Shown piece by piece: positions 1 to 7,686 of a stretch of DNA of 53,838 nt. Origin of the DNA: Streptomycetaceae bacterium (GTDB taxonomy: Bacteria; Actinomycetota; Actinomycetes; Nanopelagicales; Nanopelagicaceae); NCBI GenBank assembly GCA_027490815.1, contig JAIXXJ010000023.1, positions 1 to 53,838 on the forward strand, read 5' to 3'. The notes below the pieces were generated by a model. It worked only from the letters and a program-made list of their open reading frames with translations, was not told where the DNA came from and did not search any database. Made by a program: the position numbers and the translations under genes. How positions within the stretch are numbered: position 1 is the stretch's first letter; every line of letters starts with the position of its first letter.

Positions 1-230
1 GAAAGTACGGCTACATCATCACTAAAGACGATATCGGTGATACCTAAGTCGGCATAGACAACCTTGATGCGTTCTGGGTCAATATCGATAACAACGGAAA
101 GTGAAATACCATCCATATGACCTAATTGATTTCCAAAGCCGCGGCCCATTTGTCCGGCTCCAACTAATGCGATTCTTGTATCGCGACCGATTTTCTTTGC
201 GTGCTCTCGTAAGCGAGTTGAGTATGACAC
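1..230 (-). CDS. NAD(P)-dependent oxidoreductase, N-terminal part (partial, runs off the left edge)
   Basis: Only the first 76 codons are in the window. They start at a GTG (228-230) with an in-frame stop just upstream. After a short basic leader comes a Rossmann motif VGAGQMGRGFGNQ, then a strand ending in VVIDIDPER, which is the usual place for the acidic residue that selects the nucleotide ribose. The layout resembles homoserine-dehydrogenase-like or SAF-domain oxidoreductases that accompany glucitol-type PTS operons. It is the last visible gene of the srl operon, 14 nt after the IIA gene, so an inferred role is oxidation of the imported polyol or its phosphate. The C-terminal domain is not visible, so the family call is tentative. 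Confidence 0.6.
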   Translation of the reverse strand, partial: MSYSTRLREHAKKIGRDTRIALVGAGQMGRGFGNQLGHMDGISLSVVIDIDPERIKVVYADLGITDIVFSDDVAVL

Positions 231-244
231 TGTTGCTCTTTTCT

Positions 245-619
245 TTATTTAGTTTGTGAGGTCACGATTAAGCGATCCCCGACGTTCACTTTTGGAAGCG
301 ACACTGCTTCTACATTGACATCTCCAGGCATTTCGGGCTCGTTGAGTCCGTTTGCCTTGAGATCTAAATGACCTAGATTTAAAAGGTTATCGCTAGCGAC
401 GCTTCCAACAGCAAGGACGTTATAGACAGTTTCTTGTAGCGTGATCGTGTCACCTACTTGTGGTGCACGCGTTACAACATCTGGTGTGTGAATAATCGAA
501 AACTCATGCAGCTCAATTGGCGCATCTTGGCCAAAAAAGACGAGCACACCTTGATCGGCAAAATCAGGAACTAGTTCTCCGACTGCCGTTACGGTTGTTG
601 AGTAAACGATTTCTGACAA
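245..619 (-). CDS. srlB: PTS glucitol/sorbitol-type IIA component
   Basis: Cytoplasmic phosphocarrier that takes phosphate from HPr and passes it to the IIB protein. The 124-residue length equals that of enterobacterial SrlB (GutB). The phosphorylated histidine is His44 in the FSIIHTPD stretch, and the AVGSVASDNLLNLGH motif is the family signature. The start is a TTG (617-619) 4 nt after the IIB stop, with only a weak purine-rich ribosome site, so translation is probably coupled to the IIB gene. Substrate identity (sorbitol, another hexitol or a pentitol) cannot be read from the sequence. Confidence 0.92.
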   Translation of the reverse strand: MSEIVYSTTVTAVGELVPDFADQGVLVFFGQDAPIELHEFSIIHTPDVVTRAPQVGDTITLQETVYNVLAVGSVASDNLLNLGHLDLKANGLNEPEMPGDVNVEAVSLPKVNVGDRLIVTSQTK

Positions 620-623
620 CTGT

Positions 624-995
624 TTACTTTTCTTTAACGTCCTCAGGCTTTACGCCTGAAACAAATAATTCTGGAGTAATAAACATCGCTAATGGACCAG
701 CTGGGCTTGTTGCGTGAATATCTACTGTTAACACTTTCTTCATTGGGTAAACACCAACGCGCGCTGTTCCACCGCAGTCGATAACTGCAACTGCAATCTG
801 ATCAAATGGAACGCTGCTTTTGAAACCATCAAATGGTGTTCCGCCTGTTAGTTCGGCAATGCGTGCTGCAACTGGATGGATTCCGCCACCGGTTACTGAA
901 TAAATATATGGCTTTGCATCTGTTGGAGTAATTGTAAGCGGCCCACCCCAGCCGCCTCGTCCTGCAGAGACTACAACTGATTTATAGCTTCCCAT
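624..995 (-). CDS. srlE: PTS glucitol/sorbitol-type IIB component (stand-alone N-terminal part of SrlE)
   Basis: This 123-residue protein matches the N-terminal IIB domain of E. coli SrlE. It has the GGWGGPL motif at residues 14-20 and VIDCGGT around Cys74, the residue that carries phosphate before transfer to the sugar alcohol. In enterobacteria IIB is fused to a membrane domain. Here it ends at VSGVKPEDVKEK and the membrane part is a separate upstream gene. An AGGAGAGAG ribosome site precedes the ATG, and a 163 nt gap with a strong hairpin separates it from the IIC gene, so it may have its own promoter or be set apart by attenuation. Confidence 0.92.
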   Translation of the reverse strand: MGSYKSVVVSAGRGGWGGPLTITPTDAKPYIYSVTGGGIHPVAARIAELTGGTPFDGFKSSVPFDQIAVAVIDCGGTARVGVYPMKKVLTVDIHATSPAGPLAMFITPELFVSGVKPEDVKEK

Positions 996-1109
996 TTTTC
1001 TCTCTCCTATTTTTAGTTAGTGATGATTGTTAGTTACACTAGTTAATAATGCCAAACAAATGTATCAATCTAATCTGAGAATTCGATAACGATTTTCGAC
1101 TTAAGAGTG

Positions 1110-1149
1110 TTAAACCCCAAGGCGCAGTTGCCCGCACCTTGGGGTTTAA
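1110..1149 (-). terminator. Strong hairpin between the IIC and IIB genes
   Basis: Arms 1110-1122 and 1137-1149 pair over 13 bp (TTAAACCCCAAGG with its complement). After a C/A mismatch, 2 more pairs close an 8 nt loop. It begins 9 nt after the stop of the upstream IIC gene. A-rich and T-rich flanks make it nearly symmetrical, but no long U tract follows on the minus strand. It could be a partial terminator, an attenuator or an mRNA-protecting stem that sets the ratio of IIC to IIB/IIA. Confidence 0.6.
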
Positions 1150-1158
1150 ACATCACTA

Positions 1159-1704
1159 CTAGTTGTTTGAGTAGAGACCAAAGCTCGCAAAGTAAGCGAT
1201 AACAACTGATAGTGGGCCAGTTACTAGACGGCTAAATAGAACCGCTGGTACACCAACTTCTACAGTTGCAGGCTCAGCTTCACCGAGTGCAAGTCCTACA
1301 GGGATAAAGTCGCAACCAACCTGTGGGTTGATAGCAAACAACGCTGGCAATGAGTATTGAGCAGGGATGTTTCCCTTACCAATTTCAACACCAAGAAGCG
1401 TTCCAACGATCTGTGCAATTACCGCTCCTGGTCCAAGCAATGGAGAGATAAGAGGAATCGCACAAACTACTGAGATTGCAAGCAACCCTGGAAGAGTTGA
1501 AGCTGATCCCTTAAGTCCCTCGGCGATCCAGTCACCAATACCGGTTGTAAGAATCAAACCGATAATGAATGAGATGAACGCCATAAATGGGATTACGTTA
1601 CGAATTACGGTGTCAACAGAATCGCGACCTGCCTGATAGAGAGTTCCTACTACTCCACCAACAGAACGTCCGACCTTAACAATGAGATTATTCAATGCGC
1701 TCAT
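1159..1704 (-). CDS. srlE: PTS glucitol/sorbitol-type IIC2 membrane component (C-terminal part of SrlE)
   Basis: Integral membrane protein matching the C-terminal half of E. coli SrlE: IPFMAFISFIIGLI, SPLLGPGAVIAQIVG, FAINPQVGCDFIPVGLALG and EVGVPAVLFSRLVTGP are family blocks. It forms the translocation channel with SrlA. The ATG at 1702-1704 was chosen because AAGGG lies 8 nt upstream and the ATG is 1 nt past the SrlA stop. A GTG three codons earlier (1711-1713) is the alternative. Being separate from the IIB domain is unlike the enterobacterial fusion. Confidence 0.9.
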   Translation of the reverse strand: MSALNNLIVKVGRSVGGVVGTLYQAGRDSVDTVIRNVIPFMAFISFIIGLILTTGIGDWIAEGLKGSASTLPGLLAISVVCAIPLISPLLGPGAVIAQIVGTLLGVEIGKGNIPAQYSLPALFAINPQVGCDFIPVGLALGEAEPATVEVGVPAVLFSRLVTGPLSVVIAYFASFGLYSNN

Positions 1705-1705
1705 G

Positions 1706-2299
1706 TTATGCACCCTTCTTCATCATACGTGCGGTAATTATTTCAGTCACAATTCCACGAATGAAGATTACGACTAGACCGACAAGTAGGTAACGAACAG
1801 CTAGGTCACCAAGACCATAACCGAGTTGTTGAATACCAGTTGCGATACCAACATAGACGAAAAGTTCGCCTGGGTTTGCGTGAGGGAAGATACCCAAGAT
1901 TGGGTGCACGAATGAAACCGCTGAGTCATAGAACGCTGGCTTGAAGCGTTCTGGTAAAAAGCGTCCCATTGTGTATGCCATTGGGTTTGTTAGCACGAAT
2001 ACAGCAACGAATGGAAGAACAATGTAACGAACTGGGTACCACTGTAGCCCTGGACGTGCTGCTGCTTTTCCTAGGTTTTCGATCTTTTCAGGACCGATCA
2101 AACGCACAAGTGCGTTTACTGCTGTAAGTAGAACGATAAGCGTTGGAAGAATTCCACCCATTAGAGAGAGAAGAACTTTTCCACCTTCGTTGAAGACTGC
2201 AATGAATTCTTCGGCGCCTGTTGCCAGAGCACCGAGAATGCCATCTTGCTTCTCCACCGTTACATCAGCTGACAAAAGAATCAGTGAATGTAGGTTCAA
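1706..2299 (-). CDS. srlA: PTS glucitol/sorbitol-type IIC component
   Basis: Membrane permease subunit of the PTS transporter. Family blocks include GGILPTLIVLL, FVLTNPMAYTMGRFLPERFKP and FPHANPGELFVYVGIATG, the last nearly identical to E. coli SrlA. Several hydrophobic helices are visible. The start is a TTG (2297-2299) supported by a perfect GGAGG 6 nt upstream. It adds about 20 residues before the usual SrlA N-terminus, including a hydrophobic LILL patch. It sits 72 nt after gutM, and that gap holds two dyads. Confidence 0.92.
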   Translation of the reverse strand: MNLHSLILLSADVTVEKQDGILGALATGAEEFIAVFNEGGKVLLSLMGGILPTLIVLLTAVNALVRLIGPEKIENLGKAAARPGLQWYPVRYIVLPFVAVFVLTNPMAYTMGRFLPERFKPAFYDSAVSFVHPILGIFPHANPGELFVYVGIATGIQQLGYGLGDLAVRYLLVGLVVIFIRGIVTEIITARMMKKGA

Positions 2300-2326
2300 T
2301 GCACACCTCCTAAGTGTTTTTTGGTT

Positions 2327-2373
2327 GGTTGTACAACCGTTAAATGACCACCCGTACGGTTATTTTGGTCATT
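2327..2373 (-). promoter_or_regulatory. Two dyads in the gutM-srlA gap
   Basis: A perfect 12 bp palindrome GGTTGTACAACC lies at 2327-2338. Next to it, AATGACC (2343-2349) and GGTCATT (2367-2373) form an inverted repeat around a palindromic CCGTACGG core (2352-2359). Both lie between the gutM stop and the srlA ribosome site. They may be operators for the SorC-type regulator or GutM, or RNA stems at an internal processing site. The symmetry is seen; the role is inferred. Confidence 0.4.
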
Positions 2374-2776
2374 ACTCTCCACCTGCTTTGATCCGATCTC
2401 GGTGTTCGACAATGTGCTGAGCACTGCTCTTTGCAGCCTCTTGCACCTTTCTCTTTTCACCGAGTGCGATTCGGTCACCCGAAGCGATCTCATCGATGGA
2501 GAATCCTGTATATGCAGTGAGTCGTTGCGATCTAGCAAAGATGGTGAAGCCCTTGAGCACCATTCCATCTTTGACTATGCCATCCTCACCCGCGGTCAGT
2601 GCAACAAATGCACGGCCCCCGCGGTATCTACGTCCGCCAACACCAATAGCCATAGTTCCCTGCTTGCGCAGGCTGCGGATATCGTCTTGGAAAATCTTTG
2701 CTTGTTTGTAGGCAAACCAAAGCTGAAACAGCCACATAATGCCGATAAGAATAAAAAGCTTGCCTATATTGCTCAT
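2372..2776 (-). CDS. gutM: GutM-family glucitol operon activator-like protein
   Basis: A 134-residue protein of the GutM family with an N-terminal hydrophobic segment (about residues 6-23, GKLFILIGIMWLFQLWFAY) and then a soluble domain with IGVGGRRYRGGRAFVALTAGEDG. In E. coli GutM is a transcriptional activator of the glucitol operon. The membrane anchor suggests that it senses or contacts the transporter. Its ATG overlaps the stop of the regulator gene (ATGA), implying coupled translation of the regulator and its partner. Confidence 0.85.
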   Translation of the reverse strand: MSNIGKLFILIGIMWLFQLWFAYKQAKIFQDDIRSLRKQGTMAIGVGGRRYRGGRAFVALTAGEDGIVKDGMVLKGFTIFARSQRLTAYTGFSIDEIASGDRIALGEKRKVQEAAKSSAQHIVEHRDRIKAGGE

Positions 2777-3747
2777 GCGCTCTTCACCGCCGATGGTTGA
2801 AATGATTTAACAACAGAGTTAGCACAGGCTAAATCCACAATTAAGGTATCAATTAATCCCGCATTTGCAGCCCCCACCACACCGGCCACCTTTTCTGCCC
2901 CTGATGCCACACCGATTACACGAGGGATGTTTTTGATCTCTTCTAAGGTAAGCCCGATTACGCGGCCATCCATGGTTGAAGAAAGTGATGAGCCATCTTT
3001 TTTATAGAAGCGGGCTGCGATATCTCCGGCATAGTTTGAGGCCAGGACTTCGCGATCGGCCTTTGCGATCTTAAATTCAGAAAAGACCATCTCACTAGAT
3101 GATGATCCTGCAGAGCCGATTCCAACCAAAGCCACATGTGCCCCGCGTGCAAGCTGGAGTGATTTAGCGATGCTTTCTTCATCAAGGAGTGAATCGCGCA
3201 CCTTGGTACTGTTAACGACCACTGGAGATAAGAATGGAATGAACTGAGCGTTTAAGTTCTTAGCCAAGTTGCGGCCTAGCTCTTCTGCGCTGACCGATGT
3301 GCTCACAGATGAGAGTGAGCCCATGAGTTGAGTGACTTTAAGGCCAGAAAGAGTCTCTGAGTGAGCGTTAACTACAGTTGCCTCTAAACCACGGCCCCAC
3401 GAGATTGCAATGGTTTGGTTATCGCGCAGGTCTTTTAACAGCGCGCTCGCTGCAGCTCTGCCAATGGTGTTGAGCGTTAAATCGTTGGACTCAGTTGCAA
3501 TTACCTGCACATCTTTAATCTTGAGTAGTTCTGAAAGCTGATTAGAAAGTGATTCATGCTTGTGCGTTGGGGAGACAATTTTGATTTCAACAAAACCAAA
3601 GCGCTTTGCATCAGAGAGCATGCGCGAAACATTTGATCTAGAGGTATTGAGTTTGGATGCAACTTGATCTTGTGAATAGTGGCCCTCGTAATACAGGCGT
3701 GCTGCGCGCAGAATTAACTCCGTTTCGCGCTGCTTCACTATCGTCAC
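2773..3747 (-). CDS. SorC/DeoR-type sugar-responsive transcriptional regulator
   Basis: A 324-residue SorC-family regulator. It has an N-terminal helix-turn-helix at about residues 20-50 (YSQDQVASKLNTSRSNVSRM) and a C-terminal phospho-sugar-binding domain with IAISWGRGLEATV, ALVGIGSAG and DGRVIGLTLEEI. It most likely controls the glucitol PTS genes that follow it, with the phosphorylated polyol as effector (inference). The start is a GTG at 3745-3747 with a poor ribosome site; another GTG three codons inside is possible. A 117 nt gap from ptsI carries candidate operators. Confidence 0.88.
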   Translation of the reverse strand: MTIVKQRETELILRAARLYYEGHYSQDQVASKLNTSRSNVSRMLSDAKRFGFVEIKIVSPTHKHESLSNQLSELLKIKDVQVIATESNDLTLNTIGRAAASALLKDLRDNQTIAISWGRGLEATVVNAHSETLSGLKVTQLMGSLSSVSTSVSAEELGRNLAKNLNAQFIPFLSPVVVNSTKVRDSLLDEESIAKSLQLARGAHVALVGIGSAGSSSSEMVFSEFKIAKADREVLASNYAGDIAARFYKKDGSSLSSTMDGRVIGLTLEEIKNIPRVIGVASGAEKVAGVVGAANAGLIDTLIVDLACANSVVKSFQPSAVKSA

Positions 3748-3775
3748 ATCCGTTCACTTGATGAGCAATTGGTCT

Positions 3776-3795
3776 AGTGTGCATTGCTTCACACT
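3776..3795. promoter_or_regulatory. Candidate operator upstream of the SorC-type gene
   Basis: A perfect inverted repeat, AGTGTG (3776-3781), 8 nt spacer, CACACT (3790-3795), ends 29 nt upstream of the regulator start. It is placed for autoregulation. No second copy of the exact site was seen elsewhere in the cluster, so the assignment rests on symmetry and position only. Confidence 0.35.
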
Positions 3796-3836
3796 GGGAA
3801 ATCAAGCACATAGGCACAGAATTTAATAACAATTAG

Positions 3837-3848
3837 TACCAACTGGTA
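3837..3848. promoter_or_regulatory. TACCA-AC-TGGTA dyad between ptsI and the SorC-type gene
   Basis: A 5+2+5 inverted repeat 16 nt before the ptsI stop codon's outer edge. On the minus strand it overlaps a possible -35 (TTACCA), followed 17 nt later by TTAAAT, so a repressor bound here could block an internal promoter for the regulator and srl genes. This is inference from position. Confidence 0.3.
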
Positions 3849-3864
3849 ACAGATTCAAGGGCGC

Positions 3865-5553
3865 CTAAAGGCCCAGATTGGCTAACTCCACTAGCTCATT
3901 TCGGGCCGCATTTTTGGCCTGTGAGGCTGTATTTGCCCCTACCGCGGCCTTTCCGGCCTGGTTCAACTGCGCAGATGAGTGGGCCGTGATCGCCTGGGCG
4001 ACATCGGTCAGGGTGGCAACACTGCAGGAAAGTGAAGAGACGCCCATGCCCACTAGGACAGATGCCAATGTTGGATCAGATGCTGCCTCACCACAGACCC
4101 CAACTGGGCAGTTATTTTTAATTCCGGCCTGTGCGATTTGGTGAACTGCCCGCAATAGAGCTGGCTGCCATGGATCATTAAATCCTGCAAGGGCAGCAGA
4201 TTCACGATCTGCAGCATGTAGGTACTGACCTAAATCATTTGTACCGATAGAAACAAAATGACACACCTTTGTAATTTCATCTGCAAGGAAAACTGCAGCA
4301 GGAACTTCAATCATTACGCCAGCTTTTTCTAAACCATACTCTTTGGCCATTGCAACAAAGTTTTTTGCCTCTTCTGGCAATGTGATCATCGGCGCCATTA
4401 CCCAGACTTCAGCTTTTGTTGCCTTTGCAGCAGCTGCAATTGCTTGCAACTGTGTGCGAAGTAAGTTTTCATGCTTATTAATTGTTCGATATCCACGAAC
4501 ACCCAAGGCAGGGTTTGGTTCGTTATCAAATGAAATAAATGCCATTGGCTTATCGGCTCCTGCATCTAATGTTCTAATTATAACTTTTTGATTATTAAAG
4601 GGAGTAAATAGCTCTGTGTAAATCGCTGTCTGTTCTTGAAGAGTTGGCGCATCGCTTCGATCTAAGTACAAAAGCTCAGTACGGAGTAAACCAACACCAT
4701 CGGCGCCCGCTGTAACTGCAGCAACTGTGTCTTCAATGCGACCTATGTTTGCATAGATTGGAACAACAACATTATCTGTTGTGATGTAGCCATCTTTAGA
4801 TCGAGAAACAGTTCTTGATTTGCGGGCTTTGATTTTTTCAATCTTGTTTTCAATTGCAGATTTAACAGTTGAATCCGGGTTAAACACCACATCGCCTGTT
4901 GTTGCATCTACTGCAACTGTTGCATTAGGTGATGCAATCGCTGCCTGAACAACACCGGGACAGGCAACAATTGCTGCGATTCCATTTGATCTAGCGATAA
5001 TTGCTGTGTGGCTCGTTGGTCCGCCACCTGCAGTAACGATTGCTAAAACTTTATCTGTCTCTAAATCTGCAGTATCTGCAGGCGATAGGTCTTGGGCAAT
5101 AAGTACTGTTGGAACATCAAAATGTGGAATCTCTGGATAGGAAATTCCTGCAATTTCACACAGCACGCGATCTCTAATATTTGCAACATCGCTGACGCGC
5201 TCTGCTAAATAACCACCAGATGCAGTCAATAACTCTTGAAAAACCTCTGTTGCTTTAACCATTGCATAACTTGCCGTGCGACCGCCTGCGATAAACGCTT
5301 CTGCCTCTTCTGCAATTGCAGGATCTGTTGCAATCTCTGCCATAGCAATCAAAATCTCGTGCAACTCTCCAGTGGTGCGAGCAGCACGTGCATCTAAATC
5401 TGCGCCTACTCGTGCAATTGCTGCGGTTAAAGACTGCGTTTCTTGTTCTGTGCTTAGCTGTGACTGCTGTGCATCTGCAACAGGAATATCAGTGTTGAGC
5501 AAAAAGAATGGGCCAATTGCTGCACCAGAACTTGCAGGTATACCAGTGAGCAT
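3865..5553 (-). CDS. ptsI: Phosphoenolpyruvate-protein phosphotransferase (PTS enzyme I)
   Basis: Cytoplasmic EI, which takes phosphate from PEP onto a histidine and hands it to HPr. The N-terminus MLTGIPASSGAAIG aligns with the usual EI start, so the ATG at 5551-5553 (562 residues) is preferred over one 20 codons upstream. The phospho-histidine is about residue 182 in GGGPTSHTAIIARS. C-terminal PEP-binding blocks are GADGVGLLRTELLYLDR, NPALGVRGYR, IGTNDLGQYL and PVGVCGEAASDP with the catalytic Cys. It follows the E2 gene by 37 nt, an unusual link of EI to pyruvate dehydrogenase-type genes. Confidence 0.95.
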   Translation of the reverse strand: MLTGIPASSGAAIGPFFLLNTDIPVADAQQSQLSTEQETQSLTAAIARVGADLDARAARTTGELHEILIAMAEIATDPAIAEEAEAFIAGGRTASYAMVKATEVFQELLTASGGYLAERVSDVANIRDRVLCEIAGISYPEIPHFDVPTVLIAQDLSPADTADLETDKVLAIVTAGGGPTSHTAIIARSNGIAAIVACPGVVQAAIASPNATVAVDATTGDVVFNPDSTVKSAIENKIEKIKARKSRTVSRSKDGYITTDNVVVPIYANIGRIEDTVAAVTAGADGVGLLRTELLYLDRSDAPTLQEQTAIYTELFTPFNNQKVIIRTLDAGADKPMAFISFDNEPNPALGVRGYRTINKHENLLRTQLQAIAAAAKATKAEVWVMAPMITLPEEAKNFVAMAKEYGLEKAGVMIEVPAAVFLADEITKVCHFVSIGTNDLGQYLHAADRESAALAGFNDPWQPALLRAVHQIAQAGIKNNCPVGVCGEAASDPTLASVLVGMGVSSLSCSVATLTDVAQAITAHSSAQLNQAGKAAVGANTASQAKNAARNELVELANLGL

Positions 5554-5590
5554 TTTGTATGGGTGTCCTTTTTTGGTTTGTTTAGGGCTT

Positions 5591-6691
5591 CTAGAGAGAA
5601 GCGATGAGAGCATCTAAAAGTAGTGCACCATCATAAAAGTCACAGAAGTTTAGATCAATAGTCAGCGAAATATTTTTTGTGCTCTCGCTGTCATAACCAA
5701 TGGTTAGCGAGGTGACTTGATTTGGGAAAAGCAAAGGAGTCGCAGAGCTCATGGAATATGTAGTCAGATCAAAAATTGTTGTGGTTCCACCACTGAGCAT
5801 TGCTATTGGCACTTTGCCATTTTTTGCTGCTTCAGTTGTAGATGCAACCAAGGTTCGCAACTGATCTACACTCACTAGATCTGGATCTCTAAAGACTGGA
5901 AGGGCGCTTCCGTATTTGGATTCAATAATGAGTGAAACACCAACATGTTGATGCACAGCTAAATCTGGTCGTCCTCGTAAAACTTTGGCCCACGCAGAGA
6001 TCAACTGTGCGTGATCAAAGTTTGCATTCGCGCGGCGATTAAACGATGCCTGTGCGATGCCGCGGGTCATTTCAATTCCCTTAGCAATCAACGCTTTGTT
6101 TGCTGCTTGTCGTTTCAACACTGCTGGATCAACTTGGGCAGAGTTCACATCTGAGAACGTAATTGTTCTATCCGGACCTGTTGGATGAACAGTACGAAGA
6201 TCAATTCCGCGGTTAGCAGCTTCTACCCGAGCTTTTGGAACAGCTTTAACAGAAGTGTTAACAATTATTGGAGCGGCAGCAACTGGTGCGACAGGTTGTG
6301 CAACTGGAGGGGGAGTTGGTGCAACTTGTTGCACAACTGGCGCTGTAACAACAGGTTCTACAACTACCGGTGCAGCAACAACAGGTGCAACAGGTTCTGC
6401 AACAGGGGCAGCTGAATCCCCACCAAAATCAAAGGCCATCACTTCTGTTTCTGTCAGCATGATCAATACTGGTTTACCGATTTCAATGACATCACCTGGG
6501 TTACCCACTAAAGATTCGATTACTCCATCTGCAGGTGCTTCAACTTCCATGTCGATCTTGTCGGTCATTACTTCAAATAAAACATCACCGGATTTAACTT
6601 GGTCGCCAACTTTTACATGGAAAAGCAAAAGCTCTCCAGTTTCCATTGTCATGCTCATCTTGGGCATAACTACGGGATATTTGAAACTCAT
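5591..6691 (-). CDS. Dihydrolipoamide acyltransferase-like E2 subunit with degenerate catalytic motif
   Basis: 366 residues in E2 order. A lipoyl domain occupies about 1-78, with the lipoylated Lys in [10 protein letters not shown] Pro/Ala/Val-rich hinge (about 90-145) and an E1/E3-binding domain (about 150-185, [20 protein letters not shown]) follow, then a short acyltransferase domain of about 180 residues instead of about 230. The expected HxxxDG motif near the C-terminus reads [15 protein letters not shown], so the catalytic histidine is absent (Cys or Phe, depending on alignment) while the DG is kept. It may therefore serve as a scaffold or use altered chemistry. Its ATG overlaps the E1beta stop (ATGA). 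Confidence 0.85.
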   Translation of the reverse strand: MSFKYPVVMPKMSMTMETGELLLFHVKVGDQVKSGDVLFEVMTDKIDMEVEAPADGVIESLVGNPGDVIEIGKPVLIMLTETEVMAFDFGGDSAAPVAEPVAPVVAAPVVVEPVVTAPVVQQVAPTPPPVAQPVAPVAAAPIIVNTSVKAVPKARVEAANRGIDLRTVHPTGPDRTITFSDVNSAQVDPAVLKRQAANKALIAKGIEMTRGIAQASFNRRANANFDHAQLISAWAKVLRGRPDLAVHQHVGVSLIIESKYGSALPVFRDPDLVSVDQLRTLVASTTEAAKNGKVPIAMLSGGTTTIFDLTTYSMSSATPLLFPNQVTSLTIGYDSESTKNISLTIDLNFCDFYDGALLLDALIASL

Positions 6692-7686
6692 CGCCAGTTT
6701 TTAACAATCTCTCGTGCGGCAGCTTCAATGTCTTCAATTTGAGGAACAGCAGCTTTTTCCAATTGAGGTGCATATGGAATAGGAATATTCATTCCAGCCA
6801 AACGCTTAATCGGTGCAATCAGTGATCCAAATGAAGAAGAACCAGCCATCTGGGCGATAACTTCATTGATAAATCCTGCATGTGCTGGACCTTCTTGAAC
6901 AACCATCAGGCGACCAGTTTTTTCAACTGACTCGTATACAGGTTGCATATCAAGAGGTGAAATTGTGCGCGGATCAATAAGTGTGACAGAGATTCCTTCA
7001 GCTGCTAACTTCTCGCAGACTTCATAACTCTTGTTAACCATAATTCCTGTTGCAACAATTGTTAAATCTTTTCCTTCACGAACAACCTTGGCAACACCTA
7101 ATGGAATTCGCTCTGAACCCTCTGGCACAGGATCTCTCCCTGGAATCTTGTAGAGAAGCTTGTGCTCTAAGAAGATAACTGGGTTTGGATCATCGATTGA
7201 TGCAAGCAGTAAGCCTTTTGCATCTGCAGGATTAGATGGAACAACAACTTTGAGTCCTGGAACCGATGCAAACCATGGCTCTAGATTTTGTGAGTGTTGG
7301 GCCGCAGCACCAGTTCCAGAGCCTTGTGGTGTGCGCAAAACCATTGGCACGTGCAGCGCCCCACCTAACATGAAGTGAATCTTTGCTGCTTGGTTTGCAA
7401 TCTGATCCATTGCTTGTGCGGTGAAATCTGAAAACTGAATTTCAACGATAGGACGCATTCCAGAGAGTGCAGCACCTACAGCTGCGCCAACAATTCCAAG
7501 TTCTGCAATAGGAGTATCTAGTACGCGTTCTGATCCATAGCGGTGATACATATCGCCGGAAACACCAAATGCACCGCCGTAAATTCCAACATCTTCTCCC
7601 AGCAAAAATACCTCTGGGCGTTCATCAAATGCGATGCTCATCGCTTCGCGCACTGCCTCTGCCATAGTTAACATGCGATCGCTCAT
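6688..7686 (-). CDS. 2-oxoacid dehydrogenase E1 component, beta subunit
   Basis: A 332-residue E1beta of the pyruvate / acetoin / branched-chain 2-oxoacid dehydrogenase family. It forms the heterotetrameric thiamine diphosphate enzyme with the upstream alpha subunit. Motifs include [51 protein letters not shown] with the conserved His, and [15 protein letters not shown]. Length and motifs are intact. Start and stop overlap the neighbours by ATGA on both sides. Whether the substrate is pyruvate, acetoin or a branched-chain keto acid cannot be settled by reading. Confidence 0.93.
   Translation of the reverse strand: MSDRMLTMAEAVREAMSIAFDERPEVFLLGEDVGIYGGAFGVSGDMYHRYGSERVLDTPIAELGIVGAAVGAALSGMRPIVEIQFSDFTAQAMDQIANQAAKIHFMLGGALHVPMVLRTPQGSGTGAAAQHSQNLEPWFASVPGLKVVVPSNPADAKGLLLASIDDPNPVIFLEHKLLYKIPGRDPVPEGSERIPLGVAKVVREGKDLTIVATGIMVNKSYEVCEKLAAEGISVTLIDPRTISPLDMQPVYESVEKTGRLMVVQEGPAHAGFINEVIAQMAGSSSFGSLIAPIKRLAGMNIPIPYAPQLEKAAVPQIEDIEAAAREIVKNWR

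Noticed and set aside
6255-6415. Gly/Ala/Thr- or Asn/Arg-rich frames opposite the E2 hinge that look like repeats
   Set aside because: They are antisense reflections of the Pro/Ala/Val codons of the E2 linker.
6240-6420. Tandem DNA repeat in the E2 gene
   Set aside because: The repetitiveness is the coding of a low-complexity Pro/Ala/Val linker typical of E2 proteins, not a separate repeat element.
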